From an uncultured Eubacteriales bacterium (lineage in GTDB: Bacteria; Bacillota; Clostridia; Oscillospirales; Oscillospiraceae): a stretch of 13,393 nt of DNA. A program made the translations under genes and the position numbers. The notes beneath the pieces are model-generated. The model was not told the DNA's origin and did no database searches. It saw only the letters and a program-made list of their open reading frames with translations. Below are positions 1-6,969 of the stretch, one piece after another. The stretch spans positions 1-13,393 of the forward strand of contig CABSAB010000010.1 in the NCBI GenBank assembly GCA_902475515.1, given 5' to 3'. The stretch's first letter is position 1, and each line of letters begins with the position of its first letter.

Positions 1-591
1 CCCCTGGCAGACGTTCCGGGGCGCTATGTTTGGGGCATTGCGGATGAAAAATCTGTGGAGGCGGCCATCCAGCGCTCCATGGGCCGGGCCCCGGATGTGC
101 CGGGCATCGACATGGATGCCCTGTACAAAAACTGGCGTGCCGAGCTGGACACAGAGCTCTCCTGGGAGACCATGTACAAGGCCGACACGCTGGAGGCTCT
201 GGCGGAGAAGCTCCATGTACCCGCTGACCGTCTGCAAAAGGCGGCAGATGCCTACCACGTATCCCTAAAGGACCAGCCCGACATGGGCCCCGGCCCCGAC
301 GGCCGTCCCATGCCGCCCAAGCAGCCCCTGGGCGACGGTCCCTACTATGCCGTTTACAAGAAGATGTTCCATGAGAACGCCCTGGGCGGTGTGGTCATCG
401 ACGAGAACACCAATGTGGTGCGGGGCGGACGGCCCGTTCCGGGGCTCTATGCCACTGGCGACGGCACCCGGGGCGTCATGGTGCCCGGAATGGTGGGTGT
501 CGGCTACATCGAAGGGACCATCTCGGCGCTGACCTTTGCCCTGACCTCCGGCTTCGTGGCCGGGACAGAGGCCGCGGCATTTACCGCATAA
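1..591 (+). CDS. FAD-dependent fumarate-reductase-type flavoprotein, C-terminal part (5' end outside window)
   Basis: Reading frame 1 is open from the first base to the TAA at 589-591, giving the last 196 residues of a larger protein. The tail matches the C-terminal part of the FAD_binding_2 family (fumarate reductase, urocanate reductase, 3-ketosteroid dehydrogenase types). A substrate-domain stretch ends in F-H-E-N-A-L-G-G-V (visible residues 123-131), where family members carry a conserved His before a G-G, followed by G-L-Y-A-T-G-D-G (148-155), the FAD-binding strand-loop near the C terminus. Such enzymes reduce or desaturate a C-C bond next to a carbonyl using bound FAD. The usual N-R-L-G-G motif that supplies the catalytic Arg of fumarate reductases is absent. 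Here G-T-R-G-V-M-V-P-G follows, so the substrate is probably not fumarate. The N-terminal dinucleotide fold, any signal peptide and any FMN-binding domain lie outside the window. Family confidence is high; substrate is unknown. Confidence 0.85.
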   Translation, partial: PLADVPGRYVWGIADEKSVEAAIQRSMGRAPDVPGIDMDALYKNWRAELDTELSWETMYKADTLEALAEKLHVPADRLQKAADAYHVSLKDQPDMGPGPDGRPMPPKQPLGDGPYYAVYKKMFHENALGGVVIDENTNVVRGGRPVPGLYATGDGTRGVMVPGMVGVGYIEGTISALTFALTSGFVAGTEAAAFTA

Positions 592-604
592 CCGAAAAAG
601 CAGC

Positions 605-638
605 AATCAGGTCCACTGGGTTACCAGTGGACCTGATT
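605..638. terminator. Strong hairpin between convergent genes, probable terminator
   Basis: A perfect 15-bp stem (605-619 pairing with 624-638) encloses the 4-base loop GTTA. It lies between the stop of the flavoprotein gene (591) and the stop of the convergent nucleotidyltransferase gene (695), so it can serve both. The T tracts are modest: TTTG then TTTC on the plus side, and GCTGCTTTTT on the minus side. Termination is therefore inferred from stem strength and position. Confidence 0.75.
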
Positions 639-694
639 TGTTTCGTATGTAAAAAGCCGGGAGTCTCTGTGCTTCAGCCGCGGCATCCACCGGG

Positions 695-1450
695 CTATGC
701 GCAAATCCGTCCGAGCATATACTCCGCGTATTCCACCGCCAGCGCAGCTTCCGGATGCATCGGCATCTGCTCCTCATAGGCCCGCAGAGCCGCTCTGACC
801 AATCCATGGTATTGCACCGGAAGATGTTCCATCCCCCACTGCCCGCCCTCGGACTTGGAGAGGATCAAGCGGCATTCCTTGTAGGCCAGCACCCGGCATA
901 AGTTCAGCGAACAATATACCGGGTCCCGGAGAATGTCCTCCGGGGCTTGCGCCACATCGGACCGGATACTGTCAAAATAGAACGCATGGTCCACCGGCCC
1001 GAAAACCTCTGGGACCGCTTTCCCCCAGAGGGTCTCTCCCCGGTGGCGCAGGATGGCCATGGAAGCCGCCAAGTCCCGGTCCTCGCCCCGCATCTTTTGG
1101 ATATAGTCCGCAGGGTCCGCCCGGTACCATTCCAAATGAGCTGCTGAGAAATGCAGTTCAAAGGGCGTTGGGTACACAAAGGGATCGCACACATCCTGCC
1201 GGATCACGCTGAGCTCCAGCCCCTTGGGGGGCGCATTTTCATTCTGGGCGGCCACCATCTGCATATACCGCCCCTTTTCGTCATCGGACATGCCGTTGCG
1301 CACCACCACAAGCAAATCGATATCGCTGCTTTCCCAATGAAAGCAGTCCATGGCTGCGGACCCGTGGAGATATACCCCCACCAGGTTCTCCCCCAGGATG
1401 TGCCGGCTCTGCCGCACAAACACATCCAGCAGATCATGAAGCCTGTCCAT
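695..1450 (-). CDS. AadA-like nucleotidyltransferase (putative aminoglycoside adenylyltransferase, DUF4111 C-terminal domain)
   Basis: A 251-residue protein, close to the length of the ANT(3'')/ANT(9) family, which transfers AMP from ATP to streptomycin and/or spectinomycin in the cytoplasm. The N-terminal nucleotidyltransferase core shows H-G-S-A (29-32) and S-D-I-D-L-L-V (42-48), so D43 and D45 are the expected metal ligands. E79 in G-L-E-L-S-V sits where AadA has its catalytic base. The helical C-terminal half aligns by eye with AadA, including D-L-A near 126-128 and W-G-M-E-H-L-P-V-Q-Y (205-214; AadA has W-A-M-E-R-L-P-A-Q-Y). The AadA Trp needed for streptomycin appears to be A167, whereas the nearby Asp (D172) is kept; this alignment is tentative. 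The ATG at 1450 is preceded by AAGGAG (1465-1460) nine bases upstream. The open frame continues upstream to 2182 but is antisense to the sigma gene and has no start signal. Fold is secure; resistance activity is not shown. Confidence 0.88.
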   Translation of the reverse strand: MDRLHDLLDVFVRQSRHILGENLVGVYLHGSAAMDCFHWESSDIDLLVVVRNGMSDDEKGRYMQMVAAQNENAPPKGLELSVIRQDVCDPFVYPTPFELHFSAAHLEWYRADPADYIQKMRGEDRDLAASMAILRHRGETLWGKAVPEVFGPVDHAFYFDSIRSDVAQAPEDILRDPVYCSLNLCRVLAYKECRLILSKSEGGQWGMEHLPVQYHGLVRAALRAYEEQMPMHPEAALAVEYAEYMLGRICA

Positions 1451-1490
1451 CGTTACACACTCCTTGCTGCCTTCGGCTGTTTTGGATCTC

Positions 1491-1519
1491 AGCATAACAT
1501 GTGCGAAACGCCCTGTCAA
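1491..1519 (-). promoter_or_regulatory. Sigma-A promoter for the nucleotidyltransferase gene
   Basis: On the minus strand a consensus -35 TTGACA (1519-1514) is followed after exactly 17 bases by TATGCT (1496-1491). Transcription would begin near 1484, about 34 bases before the ATG at 1450. A match this good implies constitutive housekeeping transcription. Confidence 0.75.
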
Positions 1520-1592
1520 TCGCAGCACCGCCATGCAAACGCGGGCGTATTTTTTGACACATTGAATCTTTTTCGAAAGAAACATAAAAAAG

Positions 1593-1619
1593 TGTAACTC
1601 TTTGGGGATAACCGGCGTC
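1593..1619 (+). promoter_or_regulatory. ECF-sigma-type promoter of the sigma/membrane-protein operon (probable autoregulation)
   Basis: TGTAAC (1593-1598), then a 17-base spacer, then CGTC (1616-1619). This is the architecture of Bacillus ECF promoters such as those of SigX, SigM and SigV (an AAC-containing -35 and a CGTC or CGAC -10). It lies 26 bases before the ATG of an ECF sigma gene and would start transcription near 1626. ECF genes are commonly autoregulated, so recognition by the sigma factor encoded just downstream is the natural inference. No comparable housekeeping promoter was found here. Confidence 0.65.
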
Positions 1620-1645
1620 ACTATTAGCAGAAGGAGGAGACGCCC

Positions 1646-2185
1646 ATGACGGATGAACATCTGCTGCAGAGCCTGCAGGACGGGCAGCAGGAAGCGCTGG
1701 AAGCGCTGATGCGAAAATACTACCGGTATATCTATACCATCGTTGCCAACACGCTTGGCCCCGCCGGAAGCCCTGAGGATGTAAAGGAGTTGGTCCAAGA
1801 TACCTTCTACGCGGTCTGGCGCCATGCGGAAGCTGTCCACGGGCGGGTCCGGCCATACCTCAGCACCACAGCCAGAAACAAGGCCGTATCCTGGCTTCGG
1901 GGCCGGCGGGAGCTTCCCATGAGCTTGGATATGATCGAGATTCCCGATCCGGACGGCTCTTTGGAGGACGCCGCCCAGCAGGCGGAGCTGACCCGGCAGA
2001 TCCAAAGCGCCATTAGCCGGATGCGGCCTAAAGACCGTGAGATCTTTTTCCGCTACTACTATTACGCACAGACCACACGGGAGATATCCGAGCAGATGGG
2101 CCTCTCTCCCAATGTGATCCGCACCCGCCTGACCCGGGGCAGAAAGATCCTGAAGAAAACACTTTGCAAGGAGGAACCGCATTGA
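1646..2185 (+). CDS. ECF-family RNA polymerase sigma factor
   Basis: The 179-residue protein has the two-domain layout of group IV (ECF) sigma factors. Region 2 occupies about residues 8-88, with D-V-K-E-L-V-Q-D-T-F-Y-A-V-W (45-58), the core-RNAP-binding 2.2 helix that normally reads D-x-E-D-L-V-Q-E-T-F. The -10-reading part follows, up to W-L-R-G-R-R (83-88). Region 4 occupies about 113-171 and ends in the helix-turn-helix around L-S-P-N-V-I-R-T-R-L-T-R-G-R, which reads the -35 element. The ATG at 1646 follows AAGGAGGAG (1631-1639) at good spacing. The stop TGA (2183-2185) overlaps the TTG start of the next gene, so the pair is translationally coupled, as expected for a sigma factor and its anti-sigma. 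The regulon is unknown; its own promoter has an ECF signature. Confidence 0.93.
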   Translation: MTDEHLLQSLQDGQQEALEALMRKYYRYIYTIVANTLGPAGSPEDVKELVQDTFYAVWRHAEAVHGRVRPYLSTTARNKAVSWLRGRRELPMSLDMIEIPDPDGSLEDAAQQAELTRQIQSAISRMRPKDREIFFRYYYYAQTTREISEQMGLSPNVIRTRLTRGRKILKKTLCKEEPH

Positions 2186-3753
2186 AGATCAGTATTATGG
2201 ATCTGATGGGACATTACTACGGCGATCCCATCAAAATCAATACCCCCCAGAGCGCTGCAGTAGGCGGTACTGCCGCGCCCACCGATCCCGCGCCGCAGCC
2301 CAAAGGGCACCGCTTTCGGCAGCCTCTGCTTATTGCAGCCTCGCTGATCCTGGTGGTCACTGCCGCCGCTGCCGTTCCTTTTACCCTGTCCCGGACGGTT
2401 GGCAGCCGGACGATGGCGGAAGCAGGCGTTTCTGTGGAGAGCGTTTTGGATGAACTTCCACCGGAACTTCCCTCTCAACTGCCCGCCGCATTACCGGAAA
2501 GCAGCCTGGAAAGCGCACCGGAAACAGAAGCCGAGGGATCTCCGGCTCCGTCGGAAGCACCCGCAGACACCTCTGCCATCACGCCCGTGATCCTTTCGGA
2601 GCAGATTACGGCCTATGCCAACGCATATTGCTATGGTAACCTTCTCTACACGGACAGCGGCTACTATACCATGGGGGATACCGGCCCAGAGCCGGTGGAA
2701 ACCACCAATCTGAACACCACCGTATCCCTGCGGGGCGACTGGAACGTCAATATTGACTATGCGGTGATCGACGGGGCCCTCTGTTTTCTGGACTGGAACA
2801 GCGTCGGCGCCGCCGAGCCGGGACGGGCAGTGGCTTACCCCGTAGCAGGAAGCCCCGACACGCTGATGCTGATGGTCTCCCGAAACGGGGTGGATATCTT
2901 CAACAACGAGCAGTCTTTTGACTACAAATTCCTGTACAACGTGCTGACCGGAGAGATCACCGATCCCCTGGCAAACGTGCCGGAGCTTGACAGCCACGGC
3001 ACCGTCTCGCAGGTGCTGTTCAACAGCGATTTCAGCCGGGCCATCGTCAGCGTGGAGCCGGAAATCCGTCGGCTGCCGGAGGAGCTTCGCACCGTTACTG
3101 TGGGAAAAGAGCATCATAGCTATCTCTGTGATCTTTCCACCGGGGAAATGACCGCTGTGGCCGACCTGGCTGCTCCCCTCATCGAGGGACTGGGGCTCTC
3201 TGCCGATGAATTTGCCGAGCTTGGCATGTGCTTCTTCTCGGACAATGACAACATTCTTCTGTATGACATCCGGTCCTTCCTCAATCCATACGGTGATTTG
3301 GACCTCAGATATTGGCTGTTCTCCTGCAATGTAGAGACCGGAGCACTGAATTACAGCATAGAAAATGTAAGGATGACACCCAGTACCGCTTTGACCTTTG
3401 ATTACAACTTCCCCTATGTCCACTTCTGGAACTATGTTTTGGACAGTCAGACCGGTGCAGAATATGAGCTGCCTATGAGCACGGAACAGCTGTTTTTCAT
3501 GCCTGCCCATGTCCAGGCGGGCCGCCGCACAGCCATCTTTACCACAGGAGGTGGATTCCATGATACGGATGTAGAGGAAATCTATCTGCTGGAGGGCAGT
3601 CAGCTGTGCACGATCGGTCTGGGTGACGAGCCGGAATTCGCGGAAAATGTCTTTTTTGTGACCGAGAACTGGCTGTGCATCACGGACAAATCTTCCGTCT
3701 ATTGCTACCACATTCCCGATGATCTTCCCATGACGCCTCTGACCGCGAACTAA
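2182..3753 (+). CDS. Single-pass membrane protein, probable anti-sigma factor/sensor with large extracytoplasmic domain
   Basis: The 523-residue protein is coupled to the ECF sigma gene. The start is TTG at 2182, seven bases after AAGGAGG (2168-2174), and it overlaps the sigma stop by 4 bases. A longer reading from 2164 would put the start inside that ribosome binding site. Residues 1-47 form a short cytoplasmic segment beginning M-K-I-S-I-M-D-L-M-G-H-Y-Y; 48-67 is one clear membrane helix. It is followed by a Pro/Glu/Ser-rich linker (roughly 85-140) and about 380 residues outside the membrane. These contain repeated Tyr-rich strands such as Y-L-C-D-L-S-T-G-E, W-L-F-S-C-N-V-E-T-G-A and S-V-Y-C-Y-H-I-P, which suggest beta-propeller-like blades (weak inference). 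No H-x3-C-x2-C zinc-finger anti-sigma motif is present. Position and topology argue for an anti-sigma that senses an envelope signal. I do not recognise a named family. Confidence 0.8.
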   Translation: MKISIMDLMGHYYGDPIKINTPQSAAVGGTAAPTDPAPQPKGHRFRQPLLIAASLILVVTAAAAVPFTLSRTVGSRTMAEAGVSVESVLDELPPELPSQLPAALPESSLESAPETEAEGSPAPSEAPADTSAITPVILSEQITAYANAYCYGNLLYTDSGYYTMGDTGPEPVETTNLNTTVSLRGDWNVNIDYAVIDGALCFLDWNSVGAAEPGRAVAYPVAGSPDTLMLMVSRNGVDIFNNEQSFDYKFLYNVLTGEITDPLANVPELDSHGTVSQVLFNSDFSRAIVSVEPEIRRLPEELRTVTVGKEHHSYLCDLSTGEMTAVADLAAPLIEGLGLSADEFAELGMCFFSDNDNILLYDIRSFLNPYGDLDLRYWLFSCNVETGALNYSIENVRMTPSTALTFDYNFPYVHFWNYVLDSQTGAEYELPMSTEQLFFMPAHVQAGRRTAIFTTGGGFHDTDVEEIYLLEGSQLCTIGLGDEPEFAENVFFVTENWLCITDKSSVYCYHIPDDLPMTPLTAN

Positions 3754-3789
3754 CAGCCGCCCAGCCGTGCAAAATTGCGCATAGGATAC

Positions 3790-3825
3790 AAAAATCCCCG
3801 GATACCGCAGTATCCGGGGATTTTT
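3790..3825. terminator. Bidirectional intrinsic terminator
   Basis: A 15-bp perfect stem (3790-3804 with 3811-3825, loop 3805-3810) has a GC core CCCCGG/CCGGGG. It is flanked by A5 on the left and T7 on the right, so it makes a U tract in either direction. It sits between the stops of the convergent membrane-protein gene (3753) and binding-protein gene (3832). Confidence 0.92.
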
Positions 3826-3831
3826 TTGCAA

Positions 3832-4887
3832 TTAGAACTCGCCCTTGCCGATATAGTCGTTTACATTGTCCTTGGTAATGTAGGTGAGCTCGGTGTAGTG
3901 GTAATACTCCGTAGAACCGTTGGTGAACACCTCAGCCATGGCAACGCCCAGCTCAGCGGCAATGGCGTCGGCACGGTTCATGACGGTCAGCTCCAGCTTG
4001 CCGTCGGCCACAGCCTGGATGGCATCATTCTGGCCGGTCAGGGAGTAGACCTTGATCTTGTCGGTGAGCCCGGCCTCCTCGATGGCAGCCACAGCACCCA
4101 TGGTCAGGTCGTCGTCATAGCCCATCACAATGTTGATGGAATCACCGTCGGTCTGAATGTGGTTCTCCATAAATGCCTTGGCGTCGGTGCGGCTGGAGTA
4201 CGCGTAGTCAGGCTCCAGCAGCTCATAGTTGGCGCCTTCCATGGCACGCTTAAAGCCCGCTTCCCGCTGGATATAGTCATCCAGGAAGGGCACACCGGAG
4301 ATCTGCACCACCTTGCAGCCGGCGTCGGCGCCGTTCTGCTCAATGACATACTGGCCGATGTCATAGCACATCTGCTCCTGGTCGGGGCCGACGCAGGCTT
4401 TGACATACTGGCGGCCGCTCTCAGCCACATCCAGCGCAGCCATGAACACAGGGATGCCCGCCTCGTCAGCGGTCTTGGCGATATCCGCGTTGGCGGCGGG
4501 GTCGCCGCCGAAGATCACCAGGGCGTCCACGCTGGCGTCGATCATCTGCTGGCAATACTCCGCAATCTTGGCAACGTCGGTCTGGGCGTCCAGATTGCGG
4601 TAGGTGGCGCCGGCGTCGGCGACCAGCTTGCCCAGGGCGGTGTCAATGCAGCCGGACCAGGGGGACGCGGAGTTGATGGTGACATAGCCAATGGTCTTGC
4701 CGTTCAGGGCAGCGTTCACGTCCACGCTGCCCGCAGCAGCAGGTGCAGAGCCCGCAGCCTCGGGGGCAGCGGCGGAGCCTTCCGCGGCGGAACCGGCAGA
4801 GGCGCTGCTGTCACCGCAGGCGCACAGGGCAAAGAGCATGCTCAGAGCCAGCAGAACTGCGGCAATACGTTTGAGATTCTTCATCAT
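3832..4887 (-). CDS. Sugar-type ABC transporter substrate-binding lipoprotein (RbsB-like, Peripla_BP_4)
   Basis: A 351-residue membrane-anchored receptor that captures the ligand and delivers it to the permeases encoded upstream. The N terminus has a Lys/Arg-rich start, a hydrophobic core and the lipobox L-C-A-C with C24 as the lipid-modified residue. A low-complexity Ala/Ser/Gly linker follows (about 26-55). The type I periplasmic-binding fold comes next: K-T-I-G-Y-V-T-I begins the first lobe, V-D-A-L-V-I-F-G-G-D-P and I-N-I-V-M-G-Y-D-D-D are typical ligand-cleft strands, and K-V-Y-S-L-T-G-Q starts a late strand. Three in-frame ATGs occur close together. The one at 4887 is chosen because AAAGG (4898-4894) lies six bases upstream; the ATG at 4893 abuts that site directly. 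The gene is last in the operon, 58 bases after the second permease, with a small 6-bp hairpin (4902-4916) just before the ribosome binding site. Ligand class (sugar or sugar-like) comes from family; identity is unknown. Confidence 0.92.
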   Translation of the reverse strand: MMKNLKRIAAVLLALSMLFALCACGDSSASAGSAAEGSAAAPEAAGSAPAAAGSVDVNAALNGKTIGYVTINSASPWSGCIDTALGKLVADAGATYRNLDAQTDVAKIAEYCQQMIDASVDALVIFGGDPAANADIAKTADEAGIPVFMAALDVAESGRQYVKACVGPDQEQMCYDIGQYVIEQNGADAGCKVVQISGVPFLDDYIQREAGFKRAMEGANYELLEPDYAYSSRTDAKAFMENHIQTDGDSINIVMGYDDDLTMGAVAAIEEAGLTDKIKVYSLTGQNDAIQAVADGKLELTVMNRADAIAAELGVAMAEVFTNGSTEYYHYTELTYITKDNVNDYIGKGEF

Positions 4888-4901
4888 GTTCATCCTTTCT
4901 T

Positions 4902-4916
4902 TATTGCAAAGCAATA
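4902..4916. other. Small hairpin upstream of the binding-protein gene
   Basis: TATTGC (4902-4907) and GCAATA (4911-4916) form a 6-bp perfect stem around AAA. It lies in the 58-base gap between the second permease and the binding protein, just before the AAAGG ribosome binding site. It could act as a transcript-stabilising or processing element that raises binding-protein output, but AT-rich stems of this size also occur by chance. Confidence 0.3.
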
Positions 4917-4945
4917 TATATGATCCCATTTCGGGGAATCAACGG

Positions 4946-5956
4946 TTATTCGTCGGCGTTCTTGGTGCTGGTAACACGGTCCACGATCAAGACTGCCACC
5001 AGGAGGATGCCGGTGATCAGGTTGACCATATCCGTACTCAGGAACATGACGCTCATCATGGTGGAAATGGCCCGCATGATCAAAACGCCCAGCAGGATAT
5101 GAATGGCAGTGCCCTTGCCCCCCGCCATTTTGATGCCGCCGATGACGCAGCAGGAGATCGGGAAGGTGCTCAGGGAATTGCCCTGAGTGTAGATGGCATA
5201 GCCATCGTAGGAAACCATCAAGAATCCGGATACCGCGGCCAGAATGCCGCAGAGGATATAGGTAATCAAAACCGTGTGGGAGACCCGGATGCCCGCATAG
5301 GTGGCGGCTTCCTGGTTATCGCCCACCACATAGAGGTTGTTGCCGAAGCGGGTCTTGCGCATGAGCAGGAACAGCACCACGACCGTCACAAGGAACAAGA
5401 TCACCGCGGGGGTCAGCCATTTCAGGCCGAAGAGCTTGGTCTTGGCGATGACTTTCACGATCTCTGCATCGGCCGGAGCAAAGGAGCTCTGGGCAAAGTT
5501 GAATACCAGCCCTTTAAAGATGTAGTTGGTGGCAATGGTGGCGATCAGGGGCGACACCCCCACCTTGGCCACCACAAAACCGTTTAGCAGGCCCGTCAGC
5601 GCGCCGGTGACCAGCGCCGCCAGGATGCCCACGATCAGTGACAGCATACTGTTTCCGGTGGCGCTGTACACCATATTGAAGGTCAGGACCGTGGTAACGC
5701 CCGCAAGGCCCGCCTGGAAGCCAACGCTCAGGTCGATATTGCCGGTGATCATCACCAAGCCCAAGCCCAGGCAGATCACGCCGTAAACGCTGGAGTACAC
5801 GATGACATTATAAAAGCCGCTTACATAGCCGTCCACAAAGAGGAACGCCGCCAGCAGAAAAACGGCCAGAATGAGTACCGAGTTGTTATCCTTCAGCAGG
5901 CGGATGGTCTGCTGCCTGCGGGCTGCTGTGGTCACATTCACTTCTTCTTTTTCCAC
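4946..5956 (-). CDS. Sugar-type (CUT2) ABC transporter permease 2
   Basis: A 336-residue integral membrane protein of the RbsC/BPD_transp_2 family. Hydrophobic segments start near residue 26 and run to the C terminus, and the family hallmark M-I-T-G-N-I-D-L-S-V-G (69-79) follows the second or third helix. It would form the translocation channel with the preceding permease. The start is called at the GTG at 5956: GGGAGG (5970-5965) lies eight bases upstream, whereas the later GTGs at 5941 and 5935 have only a weak purine run before them. This makes the gene overlap the end of the first permease by 19 bases, implying tight translational coupling. A cluster of helices near the C terminus and the charged tail R-V-T-S-T-K-N-A-D-E match the family. 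The two permeases share the motif but differ elsewhere, so this looks like a heteromeric channel and not a recent duplication. Confidence 0.92.
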   Translation of the reverse strand: MEKEEVNVTTAARRQQTIRLLKDNNSVLILAVFLLAAFLFVDGYVSGFYNVIVYSSVYGVICLGLGLVMITGNIDLSVGFQAGLAGVTTVLTFNMVYSATGNSMLSLIVGILAALVTGALTGLLNGFVVAKVGVSPLIATIATNYIFKGLVFNFAQSSFAPADAEIVKVIAKTKLFGLKWLTPAVILFLVTVVVLFLLMRKTRFGNNLYVVGDNQEAATYAGIRVSHTVLITYILCGILAAVSGFLMVSYDGYAIYTQGNSLSTFPISCCVIGGIKMAGGKGTAIHILLGVLIMRAISTMMSVMFLSTDMVNLITGILLVAVLIVDRVTSTKNADE

Positions 5957-6969
5957 AGTGTGATCCTCCCTTCTTTCATCACGTCCAGGGACAGGGCGAC
6001 GACCATGATCACGCCCATGATCACCCACTGGAGATAGGTGGACAGGTTCATCTGGGTAAAGCCGGCGGTGAGGATGCCCGAGAACATCACGCCGATGATG
6101 GTGCCCCATACGGAGCCCTTGCCGCCGGTGACGGATACGCCGCCCAGCACGATGGCCAGGATGATGTCCATTTCCTTGCCGGAAGCCGCCTGGGGATTGG
6201 AGCTTTTGGCATTGGCCATCATCAGTGCCGCCGCAAAGCCCACACACAGTCCGGTGATGATATACCCCACGGCGGTATTCCGCTTGACACGGATGCCCGA
6301 GAACCGGGCCGCGATGGGATTGGAACCGATGGTATACATCTGCTGCCCGTAGACCGTGCGGGACAGGATGAAGCCCAGCACCAGCGCAACCACCACGAAC
6401 CAGACGATCAAAATATGTACCGGACCAAAGGACGTGACGCCCACCGCCTGGAACAGCGGATCACAGTCATTGGGGATCACCAGCACCGTGCCCGAGGACA
6501 GTTTCAGCGCCAGGGCGGTAAAGATGGAGCTGGTGCCCAGTGTCGTGATAAAGGAGTTGAGCTTCACATAGCTCACCAGAATGCCGTTTACAAGGCCGCA
6601 GACCGCGCCGATGGCCACAGTGCCGAAAATGCCAAGCAGGCCGTTGTCGGTGCCCATCATGATCTTCGCGCACACGCAGCACAGGAACGTCAGCATGCTG
6701 CCTACGCTCAGGTCGATGTTGCCGGTGATCATCACCAGCGTCAACCCGAAAGCGATGATGCCCACATAGGTCTGCTGCCGCAGGATGCTCATGAGATTAT
6801 CCGGCGTAATAAACAGAAGGCCGGCGCTTCCGGATTTTGTGATCTGAAGATATATCTCAAAGATCACCATCACAACGATCATCGCCAGGAATACGGCAGA
6901 GCCGTTGAGGCTCAAAAAGCGGCTCCAAAGGGATTCCTTGGACTTTGCCGCGGTGGTTTGTTCACTCAT
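5938..6969 (-). CDS. Sugar-type (CUT2) ABC transporter permease 1
   Basis: A 343-residue multi-spanning membrane protein of the RbsC/BPD_transp_2 family. The N terminus to about residue 20 is cytoplasmic and polar. The first helix spans about 24-43, and M-I-T-G-N-I-D-L-S-V-G (80-90) is the conserved family motif. I-L-G-G-V-S-V-T-G-G-K-G-type loops (reads V-L-G-G-V-S-V-T-G-G-K-G) near the C-terminal third correspond to the cytoplasmic loop that docks on the ATPase. The C terminus is very basic (L-W-K-K-K-K). The ATG at 6969 overlaps the ATPase stop as ATGA, with an AAGGAGG site inside the end of the ATPase gene. It pairs with the second permease, as LsrC/LsrD and YtfT/YjfF do in other CUT2 importers. 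Confidence 0.94.
   Translation of the reverse strand: MSEQTTAAKSKESLWSRFLSLNGSAVFLAMIVVMVIFEIYLQITKSGSAGLLFITPDNLMSILRQQTYVGIIAFGLTLVMITGNIDLSVGSMLTFLCCVCAKIMMGTDNGLLGIFGTVAIGAVCGLVNGILVSYVKLNSFITTLGTSSIFTALALKLSSGTVLVIPNDCDPLFQAVGVTSFGPVHILIVWFVVVALVLGFILSRTVYGQQMYTIGSNPIAARFSGIRVKRNTAVGYIITGLCVGFAAALMMANAKSSNPQAASGKEMDIILAIVLGGVSVTGGKGSVWGTIIGVMFSGILTAGFTQMNLSTYLQWVIMGVIMVVALSLDVMKEGRITLWKKKK

Noticed and set aside
1554..1559. TTGACA as a housekeeping -35 for the sigma gene
   Set aside because: No -10-like hexamer lies 16-18 bases downstream; the ECF-type pair at 1593-1619 fits better.
2164..2181. Earlier TTG start for the membrane protein
   Set aside because: It precedes and overlaps the AAGGAGG site (2168-2174) that fits the TTG at 2182, and itself has no site.
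1451..2182. Upstream extension of the nucleotidyltransferase reading frame on the minus strand
   Set aside because: It is antisense to the ECF sigma gene, has no family resemblance, and the ATG at 1450 has its own ribosome binding site and consensus promoter inside the extension.
2491..3831. Long minus-strand open frame opposite the membrane protein gene
   Set aside because: No ribosome binding site, no recognisable domain, and it crosses the terminator at 3790-3825. It is a by-product of GC-rich codons on the other strand.
3775..4923. Long plus-strand open frame opposite the binding-protein gene
   Set aside because: It shows no domain and starts before the terminator hairpin. The minus strand encodes a clear lipoprotein with a full binding-protein fold.
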